Source: Takakia lepidozioides
Taxonomy: Eukaryota > Streptophyta > Takakiopsida > Takakiales > Takakiaceae
DNA: 64,000 nucleotides
Reading direction: 5' to 3'
Assembly (NCBI GenBank): GCA_030704615.1
Contig: CM060731.1
Location: 15,250,001 to 15,314,000 of the forward strand
The notes below the pieces were generated by a model. That model was not told the origin of the DNA, ran no database searches, and was given only the letters and a program-made list of their open reading frames with translations. Every line of letters begins with the position of its first letter. The first letter of the stretch is position 1. A program made the position numbers and the translations under genes. Shown one piece after another: positions 1-8,774 of the stretch.

Positions 1-87
1 TGATACATATATACATGATTTGTGCAGAGGCATGGATAGCTGAAGGAGCAGGGATAGAGTGCATGGGTCCAGATTCATCCAAGAGGG

Positions 88-222
88 CCGGATTTCAATC
101 TCCAGATTACATATGATTCCCTGTGGAAGGATAGCTACAAGAACCCTGCATGGATAGATGATCAATTGGTTGGTCTTGAGTTGAAGAGCACGACTCCTGC
201 AGGGATGTCTCTCCATCTGTAG
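88..222 (+). pseudogene. OSB-like PDF-motif fragment, copy 1
   Basis: Reading from base 88, the frame starts with Pro-Asp-Phe and continues through LWKDSYKNPAWIDDQL to a stop at 220-222. This resembles the second half of the PDF motif of plant organellar single-stranded DNA-binding proteins (OSB family), where PDF is followed by an LW pair and later a PxW. A close relative lies at 3225-3345. Upstream there is no start codon and no first half of the motif inside the window, so this is a gene fragment. The family call rests on recognising the motif by eye. Confidence 0.5.
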
Positions 223-612
223 ATCTTTTAGGAAGTGGAAGGCTAGGCCTAGGGCCCAACTTTCTTATGACATTGTTAGCTGATTTTCAGTTCTTCTCCT
301 TAGCTTGGTGCCTTTCTGTTTCCAAGTTATGGCAATAGTTTCTGGCTGCAGTCTCTTTTCCTGCTAGACTCTTTAGCTCTATGCAGACCCCCTTCTTTGC
401 TTGCCTTCCTTCTTACTACTCTTTCTTGTCTTGGTACGCGAAGCTGTGTCTTCCTCTTTTAGCTTCTCTGGCACTCTATCCAGAGGTTATTTTTCCTCTT
501 TGTATCCAAGGACATTTTATGTCCATTACCTATAAAGTTCTAGAGGCCACTGTCCCCCACTGTCCCTCTTTGTTAACAAAAATAATAATAATAATAAAAG
601 ACAACAATGGAT

Positions 613-1123
613 TCCATTCTATTTTCCTAGATACCTAATGAGAATTTAAATCAATTAATAATCTAAATATTATGTATGATTTAATTTATTAAATTAAAAT
701 ATTATTAAAAAACCTCTTTAGTCATGAAGTTATATACTCATGACTACATCATGGCAACGTGGCATTATATGATACGATATTCTTTCCCACGTGTGGGTCA
801 TATATATGTTGTCCATGTGGACACGTGTCACATCCGGAGTGCTACATATGTCTCTCTAACGCCTCTCCAATGGAGTTATACTTTGTAGACATGTAGTCAT
901 ATAGTTAGTCATATATAAATCATATAGTTGTGACTACATCCTCTCTACAGCATGACTCCAGGTGCCACGCACGCAGTCACGGCTATGACTTGCAAAACGC
1001 AGTCCTAAAGACTAGTCGCTATGACAGGGTTTTTTTCACTGCAGAGTGATATAGTCATGAACGCATATAGGACTGAAAAAATAGTCATATGTGCAGTCAT
1101 AAAAACGCTCATCTGTTGTAGTG
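613..1123. mobile_element. CACTA-type transposon terminus, copy A
   Basis: This stretch is shared with 3921-4427. It ends in CGCTCATCTGTTGTAGTG, whose complement CACTACAACAGATGAGCG has the CACTA start of En/Spm-superfamily terminal repeats. The inner part is AT-rich, followed by many copies of an AGTCATAT-like word in both orientations, as expected of CACTA subterminal repeats. Identity between the copies stops exactly after the final GTG, where unrelated open frames begin on the minus strand. The opposite terminus was not found, so the element length is unknown. The shared left limit is approximate. Confidence 0.6.
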
Positions 1124-1824
1124 GCTGGATCGTACACATGGCACGCCATGGTTGTCCAACCCTTCACCTGTTTGCAGTGATCAAACATCAACCAACATTT
1201 AGCCAAATCTCCTCCAGGTTGCATTCGGCGGACTATGCTCACACCACTGCCTTCGCCCACTGTGGACATCTTGAACAAATACACCTTGGACGAGCCCTGG
1301 CCAGGGCAGATACTATTTTGAATGAATTCATAGCGACTCCTCCGTTTGAGGTCCATAATGTTGTTCATGAATCTAGCACTGCCTGTGCCCATTCTGAGTG
1401 CATTCACCCGGTTTCGAATATTGGGAGAGCTCAACACGGAGAAATGATCCATCACTACATCAAGCGAATCTGCATCTAGCATTGGTTGTGTCGCATCCCC
1501 TTCACCCAGTATGTGTTTTTCCATGAATGCCTTGCTAGCTGCAAGCGCTATAGCAGAAGGTGTTGCACAAGGGGCATTGTGGAATTCCTGCTTCAGCAGA
1601 TTTCTAGCGATGTCCACGCTATCCCTGCAACTTCCTTTGGACACAGGATGCTCGTGTATACCCATATGAATGTAGGCACGAGTCATTGTCTTGCATCGGT
1701 GCGCCACCTGGTACATACAAGCGTGGCACACAGAAACATAGGACGGGGAAAGTTTGCGGAACCTGCACACAAAAGTATTGGTCTTGGGAGGGGCAAGCCC
1801 TGGGGTGAAAGGATTCAGGGGCAC
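1124..1824 (-). pseudogene. MULE-like transposon protein, truncated by CACTA end
   Basis: An open frame of about 230 codons on the minus strand runs into the CACTA terminus, which adds foreign codons before a stop. Near its N-terminus there is a Cys/His cluster with HMGIHEHPVSKGSCR, which resembles the HxGxHxHP end of FLYWCH or WRKY-GCM1 fingers found in MULE transposases. Near the end WLMFDHCKQVKGWTTMACHVYD-type residues look like the first strand of an RNase-H fold with a candidate catalytic Asp. No ATG is visible at the open 5' side. The frame resembles repeat proteins I associate with bryophyte and lycophyte genomes, but the superfamily assignment is an inference. Confidence 0.4.
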
Positions 1825-2090
1825 ACCTTCCTACACACTTTGTTTGGTTTAGCGCTGTTTATCAGGCGAGAGCAAGAAATACGCACTTGCAATGCCCAAC
1901 GCAAACCGACCTTCGAAATTTCAATCCAATGTCGTTGTGGATGTTCGATGTTTTTTTCCTGCACCAAGGGTGTCCGTCATGTTTCTTGTCCATGCCCTAC
2001 AGAAGCCCAGCTAGTCCACTGGAAGACGTGGGAGGGTTGAGCTCAAACAAGATGTCCCCATCAAACTCTGCTGGCACGTATTGAACCCGA

Positions 2091-2975
2091 TGCATACGAA
2101 GAGACTCCCAATCAACAAAACGCAGCTCGCTCTTACACCCAGAAGTGCGTCAAAATGAAGGGTCTGGAAGCTAGAAAGCAGGTGCACACTCACATTATCC
2201 AAAGTGGATTCACGCCAAGTGTTTTTCTCCTCAACACCCTTGTGAGCATGTATGTTAAGTGCAGGAGCATCATGAATGCACACCGAGTGTTCAACAGAAT
2301 GCCTCAACGAACTTTGATCACGTTGAATATAATGTTGGCAGAATTTAACATGGATGTGGTAGGAATGCTTCGGAGACCTATGAGCAAATGCTGCGCGAAG
2401 GGCCGGTGAAGCCCAACCACATCACCTTTGTTGGTGTTTGCAATGCGTGTGCAAGCCTGGCAGCCTTGGAAAAGGGGAAAGAGGTCCATGCTGACATCGT
2501 CAAAGCTGGAATTGTACCAGATGTCACCCTAAACTGACAGGTTTGCCAAATGTGGGTGCATTCAGGATGCGAAGGGAGTATTCCACACTCTGGTTGAACG
2601 AGATGTGGTGTCGTGGAACGCGATGCTTGCAGGGTATGCACAGCAGGGGTACGGGATGGAGGCTTTGGAGACCTATGATGGGGGCAGGGGTGAAGTGTAA
2701 CCAGATCACGTTTGTGTGTGTTTGCAATGCTTGTGCAAGCTTGGCAGCCCTGGAAAAGAGCAAAGAGATCCATGGTGACATCATCAAATCTGGAATTGCA
2801 CCTGATGTCATTCTGAACACTGCCTTGGTGGACATATATGCCAAATGTGGGTGCATTGAGGATGCAAAGGGAGTGTTCGACAGTATGGCTGAACGACATG
2901 TGGTGTCGTGGAGTGTGATGATTGCAGGGTATGCACAGCAAGGGCGCGGGATGGAGGCTTTGGAGACCTAGGGGC
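2091..2975 (+). pseudogene. PLS-type pentatricopeptide repeat pseudogene
   Basis: Three consecutive PPR triplets of roughly 100 residues each can be read by switching frame. The first spans about 2155-2400 (KGLEARKQVHTHIIQSGF). The second spans about 2400-2690 (NACASLAALEKGKEVHADIV, then FAKCGCIQDAKGVFHTLVER). The third spans 2700-2971 (KEIHGDIIKSG, then IYAKCGCIEDAKGVF and VVSWSVMIAGYAQQGRGMEA). A deletion and stop near 2533, a frame change near 2690 and a stop at 2969 break it. PPR proteins bind organellar RNA. This copy cannot be functional, and OSB-like motif sequence follows directly. Confidence 0.8.
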
Positions 2976-3345
2976 AAATGACGAGGATAAGCTGTGGAAT
3001 GAATACTTTTCTAACCCAGTCAATGGTGGGACAATCGAGGCAAGAAGGTGAACGCCTGTTGGATTATAGAGAATAGCACATGCAATTGAGCATATGAACT
3101 AGTGTGATAAGTAGGGTTGGGGTGTTTGCTGGAACAATTCTAGGCTGTCATTGTCAGCTGCTAGAAGCAAGGCGAGGATGTATGTATGATTTGTGTAGAG
3201 GCATGGATAGCTGAAGGAGCAGGGATAGAGTGTGGGTCCAGATTTCATGCTCCAGATTACCTATGATTCGCTGTGGAAGGATATGTACAAGAAACCTGCA
3301 TGGATAGATGATCAACTGGAAGCCGCAGCAGCAGCGACACAATTG
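2975..3345 (+). pseudogene. OSB-like PDF-motif relic, copy 2 (two half-exons)
   Basis: Around 2978-3047 the sequence reads DEDKLWNEYF and, after a one-base frame change, PSQWWDNRGKK, which is the tryptophan-rich first half of the OSB PDF motif. After about 180 bases that could be an intron (GT at 3049, AG before 3230), it continues as GPDFMLQITYDSLWKD and KKPAWIDDQLEA. OSB proteins bind single-stranded DNA in plant organelles. The missing base in the proline codon run and the broken PPR immediately upstream mark it as a relic. A PPR-to-PDF order is unusual and is discussed as a finding. Confidence 0.55.
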
Positions 3346-3527
3346 ATCAAATCAGGCACTGTTAATCAAGGCACCTTCTTCAACACGTTTCACCCTGTTT
3401 TTCCCTCTTATCAGAATCGGCCCTCAATTTTCATTATGAATTCTGCAAGTTAGCTGGTTGAGTGAACCTTTGATAGTTTGGAGTGATTTTGACATGAAAT
3501 TGCCAACGTGACAATATGAAAGTATGC

Positions 3528-3650
3528 AAAAACAGGTAATAGAGACGAGGAGAAGTTGTGGAACTTTTCTGACCCCAGTCAATGGTGGGACAATCGAGGT
3601 TTTGGGCTGATGAGCTACAGGGACGTCTCTCCATCTCGTGAAGAATCTTC
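3528..3650 (+). pseudogene. OSB-like PDF-motif first half, copy 3
   Basis: The frame reads DEEKLWNFSDPSQWWDNRGF and then runs on into a segment that also follows the motif in copy 1 (compare 'cagggacgtctctccatct' at about 3618 with 'cagggatgtctctccatct' at about 199). The DPSQWWDNR core is intact, but two residues of the usual spacing before SDP are missing. It is a fragment with no start and no second half in frame. Confidence 0.55.
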
Positions 3651-3920
3651 GGGTGTGTGGTGACTGCCACACTACCACCAAGTTCGTTTCGGAGTTGTTG
3701 ACCAAATGCAGTTGTAAGGAGTATTGCACTCGATAGTTGTAAATAGAGTCATTCATTCTAGTAGTACCAGAACTGTAGTAGTACTAAAAAACTTCTGCCC
3801 TTGTGTCGGTTTGCTTAATTTTTGGTCCGCATTAGACTTTGAGGCATTCGCGGGGATGCTTGTCCAATTTGGAATTTTGTAATATGATTTGCAGGACTTG
3901 TACAAGCCCCGTTGGCCTTC

Positions 3921-4427
3921 CATTCTATTTTCCCAAAAATATAATGCAGAATTTAAATCAATTAATAATCTAAATTTTGTAATTTTATAATTTGTTTTAT
4001 TAAATTAAAAACATTATTCAAAAATATTTTAAAAATGACGTGTCAAATTCGCAGTGGCGCACTTGTCCATCCGGCGCCTCTCCACGTAGACATCGCTCTG
4101 TAGACATATAGTCATATGATCCCTTCACGAATGTGTGACGTGTCGCTTGTGTTCCACTGAAGCCTCTCCATGTAGGCAACACTCAGCAGACAAATGTAGT
4201 CATATAGTTAGTCATATGAAAGTTATAGAGTTGTGACTACATCACTCTCTTCTGCATGACTCCAGGTGCCACGCACGCAATCACGGCTATGACTTGCAAA
4301 ACGCAGTCCTAAAGACTAGTCGCTATCACGCCGTTTTTTTCACTTCAAAGTCATATAGTCATGAACGCATATAGGACTGAAAAAATAGTCATATTTGCAG
4401 TAATAAAAACGCTCATCTGTTGTAGTG
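3921..4427. mobile_element. CACTA-type transposon terminus, copy B
   Basis: Second copy of the terminus described at 613-1123, in the same orientation, ending in the identical 18-base CGCTCATCTGTTGTAGTG at 4410-4427. It also shares the AT-rich inner part and the AGTCATAT subterminal words. It interrupts the piggyBac-like frame that lies to its right on the minus strand. PPR/OSB-derived sequence lies to its left, as it does for copy A (PDF motif at 88-222). Confidence 0.6.
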
Positions 4428-5493
4428 CTCGGAGTGTTGCCAGTAACATCTGGTTTTAGGTAGCTTCTGTATCCCCATAAAAACGCAGATGCCAATCCAA
4501 GCTCGGAGCTCACTCACTGTTAAAAGCTTCCACCTAGGCCCACCACGCGTGCTCTCACCCAAAGGCTCTAATGCATATGCATTCAATTCCCTGCATACCC
4601 TCTCCAACACACTTTGTCTCCAAAACAAAAAGAAGAACCAAATTGGAGCAGAACCCTTCATCTCCGGGAGGCAGGGACCAGGCTGAGGCCTAGTGAATGC
4701 CTCCCTATCACTAACAAATTCACTTTCAACACACTTTTCCCACGAGCTAGGCTGGAACAACTGCTCAAAAGCGAGGTTTGGTGCCTCATCACCGTCATCT
4801 TCCATTCCCAAAAGGTAAGTGTCCCAGTCTGCCTCGTCGGCATCATAAAAAAAAAATTCATCAAGTTCAGACTGGGGGCCATGGTGTTCGCCGCGAGGAG
4901 CAGAATAGGAACCAGAGACTCCAACGACTCCAGCGACATGCATGGTGTTCGGATGCAACACTCCCAAAGCACACCTAGGACTTTGCACAGTCAACGCAGG
5001 AACAAAATCATGACTGGACTCACCCCCACAAGCAGTCAGGTGTGCCTCATTCCTTCTCCTCACCACACCCCTGGGAGCCATTCTCACACTTGCAGGAATT
5101 TGCCGTTTGGCACAAGCTTGCTGCTTGAAATCCCTGACTGTCGGCATCAGGCCAGACATCCTCTCTCAAAACAGAATTGACAGCCTCACTAAACCCCTCT
5201 TTCTCTCCTTCCTCTCTTCTCTCTCTCCAACCAAGAATAGAAGCCACTTGCCTCTGCCAGAGAAATCGAAAGTTATAAGGACGAGGATGGCGCGGCCAGC
5301 GTTTGGCAGTAGGCGGTCGAGGCAAAGAGGTCAGAAACTCAGGACAAAGACAACCTAGAATTACCTTGCATTGCTCTGCAGTGCAATGCTGCTCTTCCTG
5401 CGCCCACACCCTTATAACCTCTGCCGCAGCTGCATGCTCGGGTGGGGGAGGTGGGGGCTCAAGCAGCTCAGATCCCTTGCGTTTAGGCGCCAT
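4428..5493 (-). pseudogene. piggyBac-like transposase relic
   Basis: The minus strand from an ATG at 5493 encodes MAPKRKGSE and a proline- and charge-rich N-terminal region. A second frame, overlapping at 5047-5159, continues through an acidic stretch around residues 90-130 to the recognisable start of the piggyBac (DDE_Tnp_1_7) domain: VCRELNAYA, WKLLTVSELRAWIGICVFMG and IQKLPKTRCYW. The catalytic Asp residues lie further on and are missing, because CACTA copy B cuts the gene right after YWQHSE. The frame change near 5100 is either a mutation or an unrecognised intron. PiggyBac elements are rare in plants. Confidence 0.65.
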
Positions 5494-6140
5494 AGAATCC
5501 CTGCCACCCACAAATCACAAACATTCAATGCACAGATAGAATCAAGCAAAGCAGGCAGACAATATCATGTAAATGCAAATGTATAAGTGGTTAGATGGCT
5601 GTGCAATACCTGTGAAGCGCCATCGCTGCACATACGCCCCAACACGAAGGTAATGAGCAGGTGTAATGAGAAGGAGCCGCTGTAAAGGCAAAGTCGAGGA
5701 CGATCCCAACAAACGGAACAGATGCGCAGCCACCCCCTGCTCCTCAACAGCGGCACATGAGCTCCCAAAAAAATGAAACCAAGCAATCCAAAATAAGATT
5801 GACGCAACAAAGCCAAAGCGAAGCAAAAACCAAAAAAGAACGAAGCAAAAGCTCGATTACAAGGAGACAATCGTAGCACTCAGGACACGATATGCAAAAC
5901 GCAGAGAACGAGAGAGAAGCTCCCGCCCCCGCCAGCTGCCACCTGATTGGGCCACGTGCCTGGCGTTTTGCGCATGCCGGGAGTCTGCTGCTGTCCGCAC
6001 GGGCGGACATGCAGCCCCCACTGTTACCCGCTGTTTTTTCTTTTGATTGCCTGAATTTATCCATTGTGACCCCAGCCCTAAACTTTTGCCTGCTCTCACC
6101 ACTCTTCTCAAAAATGCTTTTGATCTCTAGATCTTGTGCA
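5494..6140. other. 5' flank of the piggyBac relic, no gene seen
   Basis: No supported gene. It contains a 56-base repeat (6045-6100) that recurs inverted at 14992-15047 and may mark the far end of the transposon. A G+C-rich patch (5920-6010) lies between. Confidence 0.4.
6045..6100 (-). repeat. 56-bp dispersed repeat, copy 1
   Basis: On the minus strand this stretch matches 14992-15047 on the plus strand at 54 of 56 positions by eye. The core word is TTAGGGCTGGGGTCACAATG. It may be a transposon terminus, since it sits upstream of the piggyBac relic, but no target duplication was recognised. Confidence 0.6.
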
Positions 6141-6800
6141 TTCTAGAACCACTCCCGGACAGCCTTGACATTTTGATTGTAGACCCTCCACTGACTTGGA
6201 TGTTACATGCATAGGTAACCTCTTCCATAAAGACACTGTTGGTTCCCCTTCCCTTTGCAAGGATTTTCATCACATGTCATCTCTTCTTGAAAATTATGTC
6301 ATAGGACAGGCCAAAGTTACCAGTACTTGTAATGAGCTTGGTAGAAATGGGGTGACCACTTGGGTGTTGGGGCCTCTATGTTGATAAGATACACTAAGCT
6401 CATTATCAAGATTCTTTTTACAAAACTATAATTTCATATGTATACACTTCTACATAGAAATATAATCTGATTTGTAAAATAATATTCACCGGTTCTTACC
6501 GAATTGTGTTGTTGGGATTCGATAAAGGACCTTTAGACAAGAAAAGTGGGTCCTCCATCCCATGTGTGTTTTGAATCTAAAGAGCAAAATCGGTTTGAAC
6601 TCCTGTATATGAAAATAGCTGGGATATCGCATCTAGGATGATGAACGACTTTGGGAACGTTTATTTACAGGAGAAAAAATGACTTTTGTATACTTTGCTC
6701 GCCACCCATCCAACAAAGTACCAATATTGACCATTTTGCAAGAGTGACAAACTGATTTCAAGTTATTCGAATTCATATACCAAAGTTTGGGTCTTCATCC

Positions 6801-7891
6801 TCACTCTACATCATTGCATATTGGGTGCAATACTGTATTTTCACTTGCGCGGAAGACCATGGAGCGCACAAGATCAATTCGGAGGCGGAGTTTTCCGATA
6901 CCTCGCACTCCCAAAATGCCATCTGGCATTGTCTTTAAGAGAGAGAGTCTCACAGCTCCATCGCTCGTATCAATAGCAATGTTAGAACCTGTTGGTGATG
7001 CAACTGGTACTATGCTCCGAAAACCAGGAAACTCGTGCAAGTCCTCATCGTCTAGCCTTGACTCCAACAAAAAAAAAAGATCCTAGAACTTTCGTTATAA
7101 TCTTCCACTTTAGACGGTCAAATCTCCTGAAATTTTTACTGCAGATGACATCGTTTCTTTGAATCATCCTTGAGGCCGCCCACCGTCTCTTTGAATTCGT
7201 TCTTGAGGTCTTTGTATTCATTTTTGAGATATTTGTATTCGTTCTTGAAGTCTTTGAATTCTGGTTTTGTTGATTGAGGAGCATCTCAACATATCATCTT
7301 TCAAAATGAAGCATTCTCAACCTTCAAATAATTATCTTTGGGTCAAAAAATATATCTTGGAGACACCAATACTAGCATCGATGTTACGGGTGAGAAGGTA
7401 TAATTCATGTGTTTCAATTATCACCTATAGTGTCCAAAGACATTAAAAATGTTTTGTATTTTTCAAAATTGAGAAATATTCTTTTGTCCGTTAGTCAACT
7501 AACTGAATAGGATGACTTTGGAACGGTTCATCCCCTCGGATGTTTATCGGTGACGGTATGTCAGGTTTTGGATGGGCCCCACCAAAAACAGGCTCGTCCT
7601 TGAGGGGTTAACTGCATTATCAATGCCACAACCTGAGTCAAGTTCATTTGCAGTGGTATATATTGGAATGATCCACCCAGTCCTTCCAAAATCAGGGAAT
7701 TCTATCCATACTGTTGTGACGTTGAGATTAACCCGTAATAGCTTCAATTCCTTGTAGTGTGAAATTGGAAAAAAGCTCCGCCGTGGTAACTCTGCGATTA
7801 TGCGAGCGCAGATCGCCCACAGGATATCAATACTGGAGTTCGAAGGCGCCCACTTGACGCTTGAGATGCAGGACACAATTGTCAACAACAA
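6801..7891 (-). other. Unidentified minus-strand coding-like fragments
   Basis: Three pieces look coding-like. At 7572-7891 an open frame contains WIEFPDFGRTGWIIPIY. At about 7160-7275 a heptad-type stretch reads FKNEYKYLKNEYKDLKNEF. At 6801-7070 a frame contains HEFPGFRSIVPVASPTGSN. The first and last share an EFP-x-F pattern followed by a Pro/Thr/Asn-rich strand, so they may be related repeats or exons of one gene. I do not recognise the family, and no convincing splice set was found. The remaining sequence 6141-6800 shows nothing. Confidence 0.25.
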
Positions 7892-7942
7892 GCCGTCATC
7901 GACAATGTTTTATTAACCTGGGTTTTGAACAGTGGACAGTTA

Positions 7943-8315
7943 AGGGCCGCTTTACACTAGGGCCCAAGCCCAAGACCAAGTGAGAATGGAGCATTCCCAT
8001 TGGTGGAGGCCTGAAAATTGGGCCCAACGGCTTTACACTACGGCCCGAGCCCAAGAAAATGGAAGTGGGGCATTTGCCTACATGGCACAAGTTTTGGCGC
8101 CAACTTCTTGGGCCGGACCAAGAAAAAGGAACCCTCTAGAATGGAGACCCAACTCTCAGCTCTTGGGCCCAAGAAGTTTGGTACTAAAATAGACTATTTT
8201 TGTGCGATCATGATTATTTGATCATGACCGTTAAAGTTGGCCCAAGACCAACCCAAGAGTGGTAGAAATTGGGCCCAGGATTTCTTGGGCTTGGGCCCTA
8301 GTGTAAAGTGGCCCT
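7943..8315. mobile_element. MITE with about 33-bp terminal inverted repeats
   Basis: The left end AGGGCCGCTTTACACTAGGG, continuing with CCCAAGCCCAAGA, is matched by the inverted right end with one mismatch over about 33 bases. TA flanks both sides (7941-7942 and 8316-8317), fitting a Tc1/mariner-type duplication. TTA of a PIF/Harbinger element cannot be fully excluded because the boundary bases are ambiguous. The 373-bp body has no open frame of note. A degenerate second copy of the terminal word (GGCTTTACACTACGGCCC) occurs at about 8029-8046. Confidence 0.8.
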
Positions 8316-8774
8316 TAGGCATATGGGATATTGCAGTTTCCATCCCTTTCAACTGTTCTGGTGGGAGTCAGATCTTTGATGGCAAGTCCCACGGTGCCCA
8401 TTGCGAAGCTTAGTCGAGAAGTTGCAATGGCATTCAGGAAAGTCTGATCATTGGAGCTTGTTCACGCATCATGTCCTTCACTCACATCCGCAGTTACCTA
8501 TACCCTCTCCCTTCCCGTCTGTCTTCATTTGAAAGTTGAAGGCTTCATCCTCTTGGTAAAACTTAAAAGTTAGCCGTATGGAAATGTTAGTTGACTCTTT
8601 AATGGTGCAACGCTAAGATCTCACACAAGAGAATTTGGTTGGAGTAAGCTAGATGTGGTCGGTAGATAACCAGAAGCAATAATTCTTGGTACCCCCGAAG
8701 GTTCCAAGATGTCATTCCTATGCCCGCATCGTGGAAGGTTTGAGGGGTACCCGACCTGTCCTCCCCAGAAAGGT

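Noticed and set aside
381-638. Plus-strand 85-codon frame
   Set aside because: Cys/Leu/Phe-rich translation of pyrimidine-rich DNA in the transposon interior. No recognisable domain.
1021-1479. Plus-strand open frame of about 150 codons
   Set aside because: It spans the CACTA end and is antisense to the better supported MULE-like frame.
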